Shown piece after piece: positions 8,424-17,488 of a stretch of DNA of 64,000 nucleotides. This stretch comes from Bacilli bacterium (GTDB taxonomy: Bacteria > Bacillota_I > Bacilli_A > RF39 > UBA660): contig JAQVXV010000001.1 in assembly GCA_028708945.1 (NCBI GenBank), forward strand, positions 1 to 64,000. The letters are read 5' to 3'. The notes under the pieces were generated by a model, which did no database searches, was not told the origin of the DNA, and worked only from the letters and a program-made list of their open reading frames with translations. The translations under genes and the position numbers were made by a program. The first letter of the stretch is position 1, and each line of letters starts with the position of its first letter.

Positions 8424-10367
8424 TTATTGTCCTTTCATTTCAAATAGTATTTCTCTTAATTCCATCGCTCTTTCAAAATCTAGTTCTTTAGCAGCCTCTC
8501 TCATCTCTTTTTCTATTTTGACAATCATTTTTTCTTTGTCTTTATAAGTCATTTTTTCTTCTTGTTCTTCGACTTTATTTGAGATTAAATCCCTTATTTC
8601 TTTTATTATTGTTTTGGGTTTGATATTATGTTCTTTATTATATAAATCTTGAATACTTCTTCTTCTTTCTGTTTCTTCTATTGCCTCTTTCATTGAATCA
8701 CTTATAACATCGGCATACATTATTACTTTTCCATTTTCGTTACGAGCAGCTCTTCCTATTGTTTGTATCAAACTTCGTGTGCTTCTTAAAAATCCTTGTT
8801 TATCAGCGTCCATTATAGCGATTAAACTTACTTCCGGAAGGTCTAATCCTTCTCTTAAAAGATTTATTCCTACTAATACATCATATTTGCCAATTCTTAA
8901 ATCTCTTATGATTCTCATTCGCTCTAAAGATTTAACTTCATTATGAAGATATGCTACTTTAATGTCTAATTTTTTTAAATATGTGGTTAATTCTTCGGCC
9001 ATTCTAATTGTTAAAGTTGTAATTAAAATTCTTTCCTTTTTATTAACTTGATTTTGTATCTGTTCTATTAAATCATCAATTTGATTTTTTGAAGGTTTAA
9101 CTTCAATTATCGGATCTAATAAACCCGTTGGTCTAATTATTTGTTCTACTACTTTATTATTTACCAATTCTAGTTCATAATCACCTGGAGTTGCTGAAAC
9201 ATATATAACTTTATCAATTATTTTTTCAAATTCATTGAATTTTAGTGGTCTATTATCTTTAGCGCTCGGAAGTCTAAATCCATAGTCCACTAACGATTGT
9301 TTTCTTGCTTGGTCTCCGTTATACATTCCTCTTACTTGTGGAATTGTGACATGTGATTCATCGATTACTAACAAAAAGTCATCCTTAAAATAATCCATTA
9401 ATGTTGTTGGTCTTTCTCCTTCTTGTTTTAGGGCTAAATGTCTTGAATAGTTCTCAACCCCTCTACAAAATCCTGTTTCCTCAAGCATTTCTAAATCGTA
9501 ATTAACTCTTTCTTGTAATCTTTGGTGTTCAATTAATTTATTGTTAGATTTAAAAAATTCTAATCTTTGTTTTAATTCTTCTTTGATATTTTCTATTGCC
9601 TTTTTTAATTTTTCTTCATTTGTAACAAAATGACTTGCAGGAAAAATTGTTGCTGTTTTTTTGTTAATTAAGATTTTCCCAGTTAAAAGATCAAATTCAC
9701 TTATCTTTTCTATTTCTGAACCAAAAAATTCGATTCTTATTCCTTTATTATGTTGATTTGAGGGGATAATCTCTATAACATCTCCTCTAACTCTAAAACT
9801 TCCCCTTTTTAAATCTAAACTTGTTCTTTCATATAACATTTCTATTAATTTTTTTATTACATCGTTTCTATCGATTTCTTCATTAACTGAAACGATTAAA
9901 ACCTTATTTTGATATTCTTCTAATTCACCTATTCCATATATACAAGAAACAGACGCCACTACAATAACATCTCTATTATTTATAAGTGATGCTGTTGCTG
10001 CATGTCTTAATTCATCTATTTCATCATTTATTGAAGCATCTTTTTCAATAAATGTATCTGTTTTTGCAACATATGCTTCTGGTTGATAATAATCATAATA
10101 TGAAATAAAATATTCCACATGATTGTTGGGAAATAATTCTTTAAACTCAGAATAAAGTTGACCTGCAAGTGTTTTATTGTGTGCTAAAACTAAGGTTGGT
10201 TTATTTATCTTTGCAATAACATTTGCTATTGTAAATGTCTTTCCCGTACCTGTTGCTCCTAATAAAACTTGATGTTTTTGATTTTTTTCTATTCCTTTTA
10301 ATAATTTGTCTATAGCCTCTGGTTGATCACCAGAAGGTTGATATTTAGATATTAGTTCAAATTCCAT
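8424..10367 (-). CDS. uvrB: UvrABC excinuclease subunit B
   Basis: Damage-verification helicase-like subunit of nucleotide-excision repair. Seen: Walker A GATGTGKT, the beta-hairpin region [11 protein letters not shown] that clamps DNA, DESH in the Walker B position, helicase motif VI region QTIGRAARN, and a C-terminal UVR domain ([19 protein letters not shown]) that binds UvrC. Start ATG 10367 is preceded by GGGTGATAAT; the earlier ATG at 10379 lies inside that ribosome site. About 647 residues, normal. uvrA is not next to it in the window. Confidence 0.96.
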   Translation of the reverse strand: MEFELISKYQPSGDQPEAIDKLLKGIEKNQKHQVLLGATGTGKTFTIANVIAKINKPTLVLAHNKTLAGQLYSEFKELFPNNHVEYFISYYDYYQPEAYVAKTDTFIEKDASINDEIDELRHAATASLINNRDVIVVASVSCIYGIGELEEYQNKVLIVSVNEEIDRNDVIKKLIEMLYERTSLDLKRGSFRVRGDVIEIIPSNQHNKGIRIEFFGSEIEKISEFDLLTGKILINKKTATIFPASHFVTNEEKLKKAIENIKEELKQRLEFFKSNNKLIEHQRLQERVNYDLEMLEETGFCRGVENYSRHLALKQEGERPTTLMDYFKDDFLLVIDESHVTIPQVRGMYNGDQARKQSLVDYGFRLPSAKDNRPLKFNEFEKIIDKVIYVSATPGDYELELVNNKVVEQIIRPTGLLDPIIEVKPSKNQIDDLIEQIQNQVNKKERILITTLTIRMAEELTTYLKKLDIKVAYLHNEVKSLERMRIIRDLRIGKYDVLVGINLLREGLDLPEVSLIAIMDADKQGFLRSTRSLIQTIGRAARNENGKVIMYADVISDSMKEAIEETERRRSIQDLYNKEHNIKPKTIIKEIRDLISNKVEEQEEKMTYKDKEKMIVKIEKEMREAAKELDFERAMELREILFEMKGQ

Positions 10368-10382
10368 ATTATCACCCATTTA

Positions 10383-10411
10383 ATTTTATCATTTATATTG
10401 TTTCTTTACAA
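10383..10411 (-). promoter_or_regulatory. uvrB promoter
   Basis: On the minus strand TTGTAA (10406-10411), a 17-base spacer and TAAAAT (10383-10388), located between the noc terminator and the uvrB start. Good sigma-A fit. No LexA-type (GAAC-N4-GTTC) box is seen in this short region. Confidence 0.6.
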
Positions 10412-10433
10412 ATAAAAAGGTGTTTAGAACACC
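10412..10433 (-). terminator. Intrinsic terminator of noc
   Basis: Minus strand: GGTGTT, loop CTA, AACACC, then TTTTTATTT, starting directly after the noc stop codon. It separates noc from uvrB. Confidence 0.85.
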
Positions 10434-12254
10434 CTATTTATTAATGCTTATAATTACTTGATACATATCTTCAAAATCAAATTCTTCTAATCTTACATTT
10501 AATCCAATACCTTCAAGTATTTCTTTACATTTATTTATTTCGCTTGTAACTTTTTCTATATCAAAATTACCTTTAACTATGGGTCTTTCTTCTAATACTT
10601 CTTTTGTTAATCCCATTGATTCTAAACTTGGTTCTTCTTTTAAATCAAAACTATAAAGATCTTTTGAAACTGTTTCTTCTTTTGGTTCAGCAGTTGGTTC
10701 TTCAATTTTTGGTTCTAGATTTAATTCCTCTATTGCAGGCAGTTCCTCAAATGAAGGAGTTTCAACTGATTCTTCAATTTTTGGTTCTAGATTTAAATCT
10801 TCTACTGTTGATAAATTCTTAGTAGATTCTTCAACTTGTGGTTCTAAGTCTATTTCTTCAAAGTCATCATCTGGTATTAAAATTGGTGATGGAACATCAA
10901 CAATAGGTGTTTCATTAACCTCTTCTACTGTTGGCAAGAAAGGTTCATCTTCAATTGGTAATTCAAATGTTGGCGTTGCTACTAATTCCTCTGCTTGTTC
11001 CGGTTCAATATTAGTTGAAAAAGTTTCTAATTTTTCTGCTTCCTCAGTAACAGGGTCATTATAATTTTCAAGAGGTACTGGTTCAACTACTGATTGATTA
11101 AATATTGGTAAATCCTCTACCTTTGGTGTTGATTCTTCAACAGATTCAAAAGTTGGTTCTAACGGAACAGGTTTAATTTCCGGTTGATTAAATATTGAAA
11201 AATCTTCTTTATCTTCATCGGTAGTTTCAAAAGTTGGTTCTAACGGAACAGGTTTAATTTCCGGTTGATTAAATATTGGTAAATCTTCTATTTTTTGGGT
11301 TGATTCTTCAACTGGTGATACCGGTGCTGATTTACTAAACAATTCCTCAAAAGAAGGTACTGTTGGTGTTTGGGTTTCAGGAATTTCCACTTTTTCAGTT
11401 GTATCGATACTTGGAACATTCTCCAATTCCACTGGTTCTATTTTAATGTTTTCATTTGTTATTCCAAAAAAGTTACCAGAAACATAATCATTATCATCGC
11501 CCATATCAGATTCTAATGGAACTGTTGGTACTGATTCTAACGGAATATTAACATTTACTTCTTCAGAAGGTGGAGTTATGTTTTGTTCAATAGGCATTTC
11601 TTCTGTTTTAACTTCAGGAACTTCGACAGTTTTTTCTTTTTTCTTAAATAATTTTCCAAACATTTTATCAATCTCCTCATCTGTTTTTCTAACAGTTAAT
11701 CTTTCTTTTACTATTTTTTCTAACATCTCAATTTGTTGATTTGGATCTTCAAGTCTTAATAATGAACGAGCATGTCTTTCAGATATTTTCTCGTCTAATA
11801 ATGCTTCTTGAACTTCTTCAGGTAAATTTAATAATCTTAATTTGTTTGCTATTGTCGATTGCTTGTTACCTAATTTTTTTGCTAATTTTTCTTGTGTATA
11901 TCCCATATCTAAGATTTTTTTATAAGATATTGCTTCTTCGATAGGAGTTAAATCTTGTCTTTGGACATTTTCAATTAATGCTACTTCGGCACTTTCAACA
12001 TCATCTAAGTCAGCTACTATTGCAGGTATAGAAATTTTTCCAGCCATTAAACTAGCTTTATATCTTCTCTCACCAGCTATAATTTCATACTTATCGCCTA
12101 TTCTACGAACTACAATTGGTTGTATTACACCGTGTTCTTTAATAGATTCAGAAAGTTCTTTGATAGCTGCTTCATTGAATTTTATTCTTGGTTGAAATCT
12201 GTTCGGTAATAAATCATTCATACTTATTTCCAAAACAGCTTTTTCTGTCTTCAT
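10434..12254 (-). CDS. noc: Nucleoid occlusion protein Noc with very long acidic insertion
   Basis: ParB-family CTP-binding DNA clamp. Residues 1-190 are a ParB/Noc core: GERRYK and ENVQRQDL (CTP pocket) and the helix-turn-helix QSTIANKLRLLNLP followed by ISERHAR. These last segments match Noc, not Spo0J: Gln and Lys in the recognition region and Arg in ERHAR are the residues reported for Noc-site specificity. The position right after rsmG is that of B. subtilis noc. Unusual: about 350 residues (roughly 210-560), rich in Glu, Pro, Val and Thr with near-identical repeats of IFNQPEIKPVPLEP, separate the core from a C-terminal dimerisation-like segment (566-606). B. subtilis Noc has about 283 residues; this one has 606. 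ATG 12254 with AAGGGA upstream is preferred over an in-frame TTG at 12263. No soj/spo0J follows. Confidence 0.88.
   Translation of the reverse strand: MKTEKAVLEISMNDLLPNRFQPRIKFNEAAIKELSESIKEHGVIQPIVVRRIGDKYEIIAGERRYKASLMAGKISIPAIVADLDDVESAEVALIENVQRQDLTPIEEAISYKKILDMGYTQEKLAKKLGNKQSTIANKLRLLNLPEEVQEALLDEKISERHARSLLRLEDPNQQIEMLEKIVKERLTVRKTDEEIDKMFGKLFKKKEKTVEVPEVKTEEMPIEQNITPPSEEVNVNIPLESVPTVPLESDMGDDNDYVSGNFFGITNENIKIEPVELENVPSIDTTEKVEIPETQTPTVPSFEELFSKSAPVSPVEESTQKIEDLPIFNQPEIKPVPLEPTFETTDEDKEDFSIFNQPEIKPVPLEPTFESVEESTPKVEDLPIFNQSVVEPVPLENYNDPVTEEAEKLETFSTNIEPEQAEELVATPTFELPIEDEPFLPTVEEVNETPIVDVPSPILIPDDDFEEIDLEPQVEESTKNLSTVEDLNLEPKIEESVETPSFEELPAIEELNLEPKIEEPTAEPKEETVSKDLYSFDLKEEPSLESMGLTKEVLEERPIVKGNFDIEKVTSEINKCKEILEGIGLNVRLEEFDFEDMYQVIISINK
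11145..11278. repeat. In-frame tandem repeat inside noc (81-base period)
   Basis: A 53-base identical segment occurs at 11145-11197 and again at 11226-11278, offset by exactly 81 bases (27 codons). A third, diverged copy lies near 11058-11110. It encodes the IFNQPEIKPVPLEP repeats of Noc. Identity at DNA level suggests recent duplication or ongoing slippage/recombination, so copy number may vary between strains. Confidence 0.9.
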
Positions 12255-12287
12255 AAACAACAATCCCTTCTTATTATTCTCAATTAT

Positions 12288-12316
12288 ATAATACTATATT
12301 CCGGGAAATAATACAA
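12288..12316 (-). promoter_or_regulatory. noc promoter with a Noc-site-like palindrome in the spacer
   Basis: Minus strand: TTGTAT (12311-12316), 17-base spacer, TATTAT (12288-12293). The spacer contains ATTTCCCGGAATAT (12296-12309 read on the minus strand), matching 12 of 14 positions of the known Noc binding site ATTTCCCGGGAAAT. A further half-site ATTTCCC lies just upstream (near 12326-12332). A clamp loaded here would cover the promoter, so negative autoregulation is likely. The match is seen; the regulation is inferred. Confidence 0.6.
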
Positions 12317-12333
12317 TACTTTTTTGGGAAATA

Positions 12334-12356
12334 AAAAAACAATTTAAATTGTTTTC
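12334..12356 (-). terminator. Intrinsic terminator after rsmG
   Basis: Palindrome AAACAATTT/AAATTGTTT just after the rsmG stop, followed on the minus strand by a T-run. It ends the mnmE-mnmG-rsmG transcript and isolates noc with its own promoter. Confidence 0.75.
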
Positions 12357-12361
12357 TTTTA

Positions 12362-13066
12362 TCATAATGGTCTATTTTTTATTTCGGATTGTTTTCTTGG
12401 ATATTTAAGATTTGTTTTTTCTATTTTTTTAAATAAAATTAAGGATCTTAAACTATTTTCTATTGGTAATTCAAAAGTAATAACATTATCTACCTTAACA
12501 TTTAATAGTTCAATTGCTTTTTTTGATTTTTCTAATTCTTCTTGGTATGTACTTTTCATTGCTATAAAATAACCATTAACAGTAACCAAAGATATTGTAT
12601 ATTCTAATAAAACATTAAGAGAACTTACTGCTCTGGCTGTTACAATATTATATTTTTCCCGATGTTTTTTACCATATTCCTCAATTCTATCATGAATTGT
12701 TTTGATTTTTTCTAATTCTAATTTTTCAATCACAATATCCAAAAATTTTATTCTTTTTTGTAGCGAATCAATTAAAGTAACTTCTAATTCTGGAAACACT
12801 ATTTTTAAAGGTATCCCTGGAAAACCAGCACCGGTTCCAACATCACATAATGTTTTATGTTCTTTAAAGTTTATTGATTTTGTTAATGTTAAAGAATCAT
12901 AAAAATGTTTTAGATAAACGTCTTCTTCTTTAATAATCGATGTCAAGTTTATTTTTTTGTTCCATTCAACCAATAAAGAAAAATAATCAAAAAATTGTTT
13001 GATTTGTTTTTCAGATAATTCAATACCTATTTTTTTTAATTCTTCAATAAAATTATTTTGAGTCAT
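12362..13066 (-). CDS. rsmG: 16S rRNA (guanine-N7)-methyltransferase RsmG (GidB)
   Basis: Methylates N7 of a guanine in the 530 loop of 16S rRNA; loss gives low-level streptomycin resistance in other bacteria. Seen: SAM-binding motif DVGTGAGFPGIPL, preceded by the N-terminal helical region with WNKKINLTSI and HFYDSL; the ITARAV-type segment appears as VTARAVSSL. 234 residues, typical. Its start overlaps the end of mnmG by 14 bases, indicating translational coupling. Confidence 0.95.
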   Translation of the reverse strand: MTQNNFIEELKKIGIELSEKQIKQFFDYFSLLVEWNKKINLTSIIKEEDVYLKHFYDSLTLTKSINFKEHKTLCDVGTGAGFPGIPLKIVFPELEVTLIDSLQKRIKFLDIVIEKLELEKIKTIHDRIEEYGKKHREKYNIVTARAVSSLNVLLEYTISLVTVNGYFIAMKSTYQEELEKSKKAIELLNVKVDNVITFELPIENSLRSLILFKKIEKTNLKYPRKQSEIKNRPL

Positions 13067-14927
13067 GATAATACTCCTTTTTAAGATAAACCATTATTAA
13101 TGAAATATCTGCTGGATTCACACCACTTATTCTTAAAGCTTGTCCTATTGAAGTTGGTCTTATTTTGTTTAATTTTTGTTTTGCTTCACTTGCTAAATTA
13201 TGAATTTTTTCATAATCTATATCATCTGGTATCTTTTTGTTATCTAAGTCGATCATTTTAAGAGCTTCTTCTTTTGCTTTTTTAATGTATCCTTCATATT
13301 TCACATTTACTTCAACTTGTTCAATTACATCTTCGCTATAATTTATTTGTACAAATGATTTTAATTTTTCTATTATAATTTCTGGCCTTTTTAATAAATT
13401 ATATAAAGTTATTCCGTCTTTTAATGGTGTGGAATTGATATCTTTGAGTTTTTTATTTATCTCTTCTTTAGGAGTTATCTTTGTATTTTTTAAAAATTTA
13501 GTTAACTCTTCTATTTGCTCTAGTTTACTCATAAATATTTCGTATCTTTCTTTATCTATTAATCCTACTTTATAACCATATTCTCTAAGTCTAATATCTG
13601 CATTATCTGTTCTTAGCAATAATCTATATTCTGCTCTTGAAGTTAATAAACGATAAGGATCTATTACTCCTTTGGTAACTAAATCATCTATTAATACTCC
13701 AATATAAGCTTCGTTTCGTTTTAAGATTAAAGGTTCTTTATCTTCTAATTTTAAACAGGCATTTATTCCTGCAATTAAACCTTGACATGCTGCTTCTTCA
13801 TATCCACTGGTTCCATTTATTTGACCTGCAGTAAACAAATTATTAATTACTTTAGTTTCTAAAGATAAATTTAATTGTGTTGGGTTTATTGCATCGTATT
13901 CAATAGCATAAGCATATTTTAATATTTTTGCGTTTTCTAATCCTGGTAAACTATGAACCATTTGCTCTTGTATATCATGTGGCATGCTTGTCGAAAAACC
14001 TTGTAAATATATATCATCATAAAACCTACTTTCTGGTTCTAAAAATAATTGATGTTTTTCTTTTTCACTGAATCTTGTTACTTTGTCTTCAATTGAAGGA
14101 CAATACCTTGGACCAATTCCTTCTATGTCGTTTAATCCTCCATACATACTAGATTTGGTTAAATTTTTTCTAATTATTTCGTGGGTTTCAGAAGTAGTAT
14201 AAATTAAATGGCAAGGAACTTGTTCATCTATATTATAAGAAGGTAATACATCGTGACTGAATCGCCTTAAAACGAAATCACCAAATTCTACTTTAGCTTT
14301 ACTAAAGTCTATTGAATCCTTTGCTATCCTTGGTGGAGTTCCTGTTTTTAATCTTATTATATTAAATCCTAATTTTCTTAAATTATCGCTTAAATGAAGG
14401 GATGGCTTTTCACCAGCAGGACCTTCATTTTTTCGAGTATTTCCTACTAAAATACTTGCTTTTAAATATGTTCCGGTTGTTAAAATAACGACCTTGCTAT
14501 ATATTTTTGTTTCATCATTTAGTTTTACTCCTTCAATGGTATTGTTTTCTACTATTAAGTCCTCTACCATTGCTTCTAAAATAGTAAGATTTTCTTGAGA
14601 TTTTAAAACATTTAACATTTCTTGGTGATAGATTACTTTATCTCCTTGGCATCTTAAAGCTTGAACTGCTGGACCTTTAGCACTGTTGAGCATTTTTATT
14701 TGAATTTGACTTTTATCGGCAATTCTACCCATTTCGCCACCCAATGCATCAATTTCCCTTACAACTATTCCTTTGGCACTTCCACCGATAGAAGGATTAC
14801 AAGGCATGTCCGCTATATTTTTTATATTTCCTGTGATCAGCAAAGTTTTCTTTCCGATTCTAGCGCTTGCTAAAGAAGCCTCACATCCAGCATGTCCTCC
14901 ACCGACAACAATTATGTCATATTTCAA
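13053..14927 (-). CDS. mnmG: tRNA uridine 5-carboxymethylaminomethyl modification enzyme MnmG (GidA)
   Basis: FAD-dependent partner of MnmE; together they install the cmnm5 group at wobble uridine 34 of several tRNAs. Seen: FAD-binding GGGHAGCEA at the very N-terminus, the family signatures GPRYCPSIEDK and GQINGTSGYEEAA(C)QG, and a helical C-terminal domain with SGVNPADI. Start choice is uncertain: TTG 14927 gives the standard N-terminus MKYDIIVVGGGHAG; GTG 14936 overlaps the mnmE stop as TAGTG, and TTG 14951 is also open. About 624 residues, normal. Confidence 0.93.
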   Translation of the reverse strand: MKYDIIVVGGGHAGCEASLASARIGKKTLLITGNIKNIADMPCNPSIGGSAKGIVVREIDALGGEMGRIADKSQIQIKMLNSAKGPAVQALRCQGDKVIYHQEMLNVLKSQENLTILEAMVEDLIVENNTIEGVKLNDETKIYSKVVILTTGTYLKASILVGNTRKNEGPAGEKPSLHLSDNLRKLGFNIIRLKTGTPPRIAKDSIDFSKAKVEFGDFVLRRFSHDVLPSYNIDEQVPCHLIYTTSETHEIIRKNLTKSSMYGGLNDIEGIGPRYCPSIEDKVTRFSEKEKHQLFLEPESRFYDDIYLQGFSTSMPHDIQEQMVHSLPGLENAKILKYAYAIEYDAINPTQLNLSLETKVINNLFTAGQINGTSGYEEAACQGLIAGINACLKLEDKEPLILKRNEAYIGVLIDDLVTKGVIDPYRLLTSRAEYRLLLRTDNADIRLREYGYKVGLIDKERYEIFMSKLEQIEELTKFLKNTKITPKEEINKKLKDINSTPLKDGITLYNLLKRPEIIIEKLKSFVQINYSEDVIEQVEVNVKYEGYIKKAKEEALKMIDLDNKKIPDDIDYEKIHNLASEAKQKLNKIRPTSIGQALRISGVNPADISLIMVYLKKEYYHDSK

Positions 14928-14935
14928 CTGTATCA

Positions 14936-16291
14936 CTACTTTCCTAGACAAAATTGACTAAACAATTGGTCTATTAATTCATCTTGATATGTTTCCCCGA
15001 TTATCTCTCCTAATATTTTCCATATTCTCTTAATATCTATTTCTAACATATCTACCATTTGATCTTGGTCTATTCCTATCTTTATTTCTTCTATTATTTC
15101 TAAACTTTGTTTTAAAAGTGCTATACTTCTAGCATTTGTTAAATACGTTAAATCTGAAGTTTCAATTTTATCTAAATTAAAGATTTTCTTTATCTCTTCT
15201 TTTAATTCTAATATTCCTTCATTATTAACTGTACTTATTTTAATAAATTTTAAATCTTTTAGTTTAGAAAAATCTATTTTTTCATCTAAATCACTTTTAT
15301 TAACTAAAATTATATGATTTTTATCTTTTATTTGATTGATTATTTCTATATCATCAATCTTTATTTCTTCGTTATTATTCAATAAATATAAAATTAAATC
15401 AGCTTTATTTATTAAATCTAAACTTTTTTTAACACCGATACTCTCTACAAGATCATCTGTTTTTCTAATTCCTGCTGTATCAATTATATTTAATAATATA
15501 CCGTCTAAATTTACTTTTCCTTCAACTATATCTCTTGTTGTACCTTCAATATCAGTTACTATAGCTTTATCTTCTTCTATTAATAAGTTTAAGAGGCTAC
15601 TTTTTCCAACATTTGGTCTTCCTAAGATTACAGTGACAATTCCTTCTTTTATGATTTTTCCGTTTTCGCTATTTTTTATTATTTCTTTGATTGTTTCTTC
15701 GACTGTTTTAATTTTTTCTTTTATTTCTTTATTAGTTATTTCTAATATATCCTCATATTCTGGATAGTCTATATTTACTTCTATATTAGCAAGTAAGGTT
15801 AGCATTTCTCCTCTTAAATCCTTTATCATATCTGATACTTTTCCATCTACTTGATTTATTGCTAATTTACGAGCTTTCTCTGTTTTAGCATTTATCAGAT
15901 CCATTACTCCTTCTGCTTCTATTAAATCTATTCTTCCGTTCAAAAAAGCTCTTTTAGTAAATTCTCCTGGTTCTGCTAATCTAGCCCCATTTCTTAATAA
16001 TAATTCCAAAACTTTATTTGTTGTTGCAATTCCACCATGACAATTAATCTCTACAATATCTTCCTTTGTAAAGGTTTTAGGACTCTTCATTATTGAAATT
16101 AAAACCTCATCTATTATATTTTCGTTATCGATAACAAAATCATAATGAATAGTATGACTTTGTGCTTCAAGCAATCTTTTTTTCTTAGTAATACTATTTG
16201 CTATTTCAATTGCTTTATTGCCACTTATACGAATTATCGATATTGCACCTACTCCTAATGAAGTTGATATTGACGCTATTGTATCGTTCAT
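14936..16291 (-). CDS. mnmE: tRNA modification GTPase MnmE (TrmE)
   Basis: Folate-binding GTPase that acts with MnmG on wobble uridine. Seen: N-terminal folate-binding domain (DTIASISTSLGVGAISIIRISG), helical domain, G domain with GRPNVGKSSLLN (G1), GTTRD (G2), DTAG (G3) and NKSD (G4), and the obligatory C-terminal FCLGK carrying the catalytic-type cysteine. 451 residues. It overlaps the upstream HD-domain gene by 4 bases and leads into mnmG, so these are one operon. Confidence 0.96.
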   Translation of the reverse strand: MNDTIASISTSLGVGAISIIRISGNKAIEIANSITKKKRLLEAQSHTIHYDFVIDNENIIDEVLISIMKSPKTFTKEDIVEINCHGGIATTNKVLELLLRNGARLAEPGEFTKRAFLNGRIDLIEAEGVMDLINAKTEKARKLAINQVDGKVSDMIKDLRGEMLTLLANIEVNIDYPEYEDILEITNKEIKEKIKTVEETIKEIIKNSENGKIIKEGIVTVILGRPNVGKSSLLNLLIEEDKAIVTDIEGTTRDIVEGKVNLDGILLNIIDTAGIRKTDDLVESIGVKKSLDLINKADLILYLLNNNEEIKIDDIEIINQIKDKNHIILVNKSDLDEKIDFSKLKDLKFIKISTVNNEGILELKEEIKKIFNLDKIETSDLTYLTNARSIALLKQSLEIIEEIKIGIDQDQMVDMLEIDIKRIWKILGEIIGETYQDELIDQLFSQFCLGK

Positions 16292-16812
16292 ACTCCACCT
16301 CTTCTTATTCCAAAATATTTATATATTTTTGATGGTTTTTTAAATATGTCTAATGAATCTATTTTATCAACAGCCGTTACTATCCACCCTTCTGTATGAA
16401 CGGGAGGGATTATGTTTAATGGAAACATATGTCTTAAAATAGCATTTTCTATTTTTTTATTTAAAAGATGTTCAAAATGAAATTTTGAATTTTCTAAAGC
16501 TTCTTTAGAGTGAACAAAACCATGTTGTTTTAAAAAAGGTTTTTTTTCCTTACATAATTGCCAATCATTATAATAAAAATCATGTAAAAGTGCTGCGATT
16601 GCAACAGATTTATAATCTATATTCAGTCTTTTAGATATTTTATAACATTTTATTGACACTATTAAAGAATGGAGATAAACACTTTTATCTTCATGATGAT
16701 TATAAGTTTTTCTTTTAAGAAACTCTTCATTATTAAGTATTTCTGAAACTATTTCATAGTATTCTCTATCAACACTTTCTAATAATTTTAAAATTTTGTT
16801 TTCTTCTGACAA
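16288..16812 (-). CDS. HD-domain metal-dependent phosphohydrolase
   Basis: 174-residue HD-superfamily protein. Seen: metal ligands of the HD fold in order - His in YLHSLIVS, the HD pair in ALLHDFYYNDW, a His near KQHGFVHS, His in ILRHMFPLN and a late Asp in AVDKIDSLD. Substrate cannot be told; relatives act on nucleotides or signalling phosphates. The start is TTG 16812 with AAGGGAAG 7 bases upstream. In Bacillus jag is followed directly by mnmE; this gene is an insertion at that junction and shares an operon with mnmE. Confidence 0.75.
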   Translation of the reverse strand: MSEENKILKLLESVDREYYEIVSEILNNEEFLKRKTYNHHEDKSVYLHSLIVSIKCYKISKRLNIDYKSVAIAALLHDFYYNDWQLCKEKKPFLKQHGFVHSKEALENSKFHFEHLLNKKIENAILRHMFPLNIIPPVHTEGWIVTAVDKIDSLDIFKKPSKIYKYFGIRRGGV

Positions 16813-16832
16813 TATTACACTTCCCTTGGTTT

Positions 16833-16862
16833 ATTTTACTCTATTATGACAGAAATAGTCAA
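16833..16862 (-). promoter_or_regulatory. Promoter for the HD-mnmE-mnmG-rsmG operon
   Basis: Minus strand TTGACT (16857-16862), 18-base spacer, TAAAAT (16833-16838), directly after the jag terminator and about 20 bases before the HD-gene start. Confidence 0.65.
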
Positions 16863-16885
16863 TAAAAAAGAGGTTAATCCTCTTT
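16863..16885 (-). terminator. Intrinsic terminator of the rpmH-rnpA-yidC-jag operon
   Basis: Minus strand AAAGAGG, loop ATTAA, CCTCTTT plus T-run. The jag stop codon (16874-16876) is in the loop, so the first stem arm is coding. Confidence 0.85.
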
Positions 16886-17488
16886 ATATTTAATTACAAC
16901 ATATCTATCTGGAGATTCGCCGTAACTTTCTGATGTTAAATTTCCAAACTCTCCTACAATACTATGTACAAGTCTTCTATTATAAGAATTCATTGGATCT
17001 AGCTTTATTTCCATTTTGGTTCTTAAAACATCTTTAGCAATCTTTTTAATTTCGTACTCAAAATTTTTTTGTTTGCTGGCACGATAATTTGAAGCATCAA
17101 CATTTATTCTTAAACGCATTTTTGTTCTTTTACTCAAAAAATGTGTCAGTAAAGTTTGAATTGCATCTAGGTTTTTACCATCTTTTCCAATTATAATTGA
17201 ATTTTGCTCTGTTACTAATGTTATTTTATAACAATCGTTTAATAATCTTACTTCACTTTTAATTTCAATATTCATTTTTTCAGATAGTTCCTTAAAATAG
17301 TTTTTAATATATTCTATAATACTTGATTTTTTAATTATTTCTAAAATATATTTTTTACTTTTAAATAAACTTCCTTCTTCTTCTGTTTCTTTTATATAAA
17401 TATCTTCAATTGTTAAATCATTTTCATTTAAAAATTTACTTATAGCTTCTTCTTTGTTTTTAGTTTCTAATCTTATTATTTCTAACAT
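16874..17488 (-). CDS. jag: RNA-binding protein KhpB (Jag / SpoIIIJ-associated protein)
   Basis: KH-R3H RNA-binding protein; in streptococci and lactobacilli it partners KhpA and affects cell length and envelope homeostasis. Seen: N-terminal Jag_N domain (about residues 1-50, ETKNKEEAISKFLNEN), a central KH domain with IIGKDGKNLDAIQTLL (GKxG loop), and a C-terminal R3H domain ending MNSYNRRLVHSIV. 204 residues. The start overlaps the yidC end by 29 bases, the classical yidC-jag pairing. Confidence 0.93.
   Translation of the reverse strand: MLEIIRLETKNKEEAISKFLNENDLTIEDIYIKETEEEGSLFKSKKYILEIIKKSSIIEYIKNYFKELSEKMNIEIKSEVRLLNDCYKITLVTEQNSIIIGKDGKNLDAIQTLLTHFLSKRTKMRLRINVDASNYRASKQKNFEYEIKKIAKDVLRTKMEIKLDPMNSYNRRLVHSIVGEFGNLTSESYGESPDRYVVIKYKED

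Noticed and set aside
15336..15767. 143-residue open frame antisense to mnmE
   Set aside because: It mirrors the mnmE G domain, lacks a ribosome site and has the Ser/Ile-rich composition typical of antisense frames in AT-rich genes.
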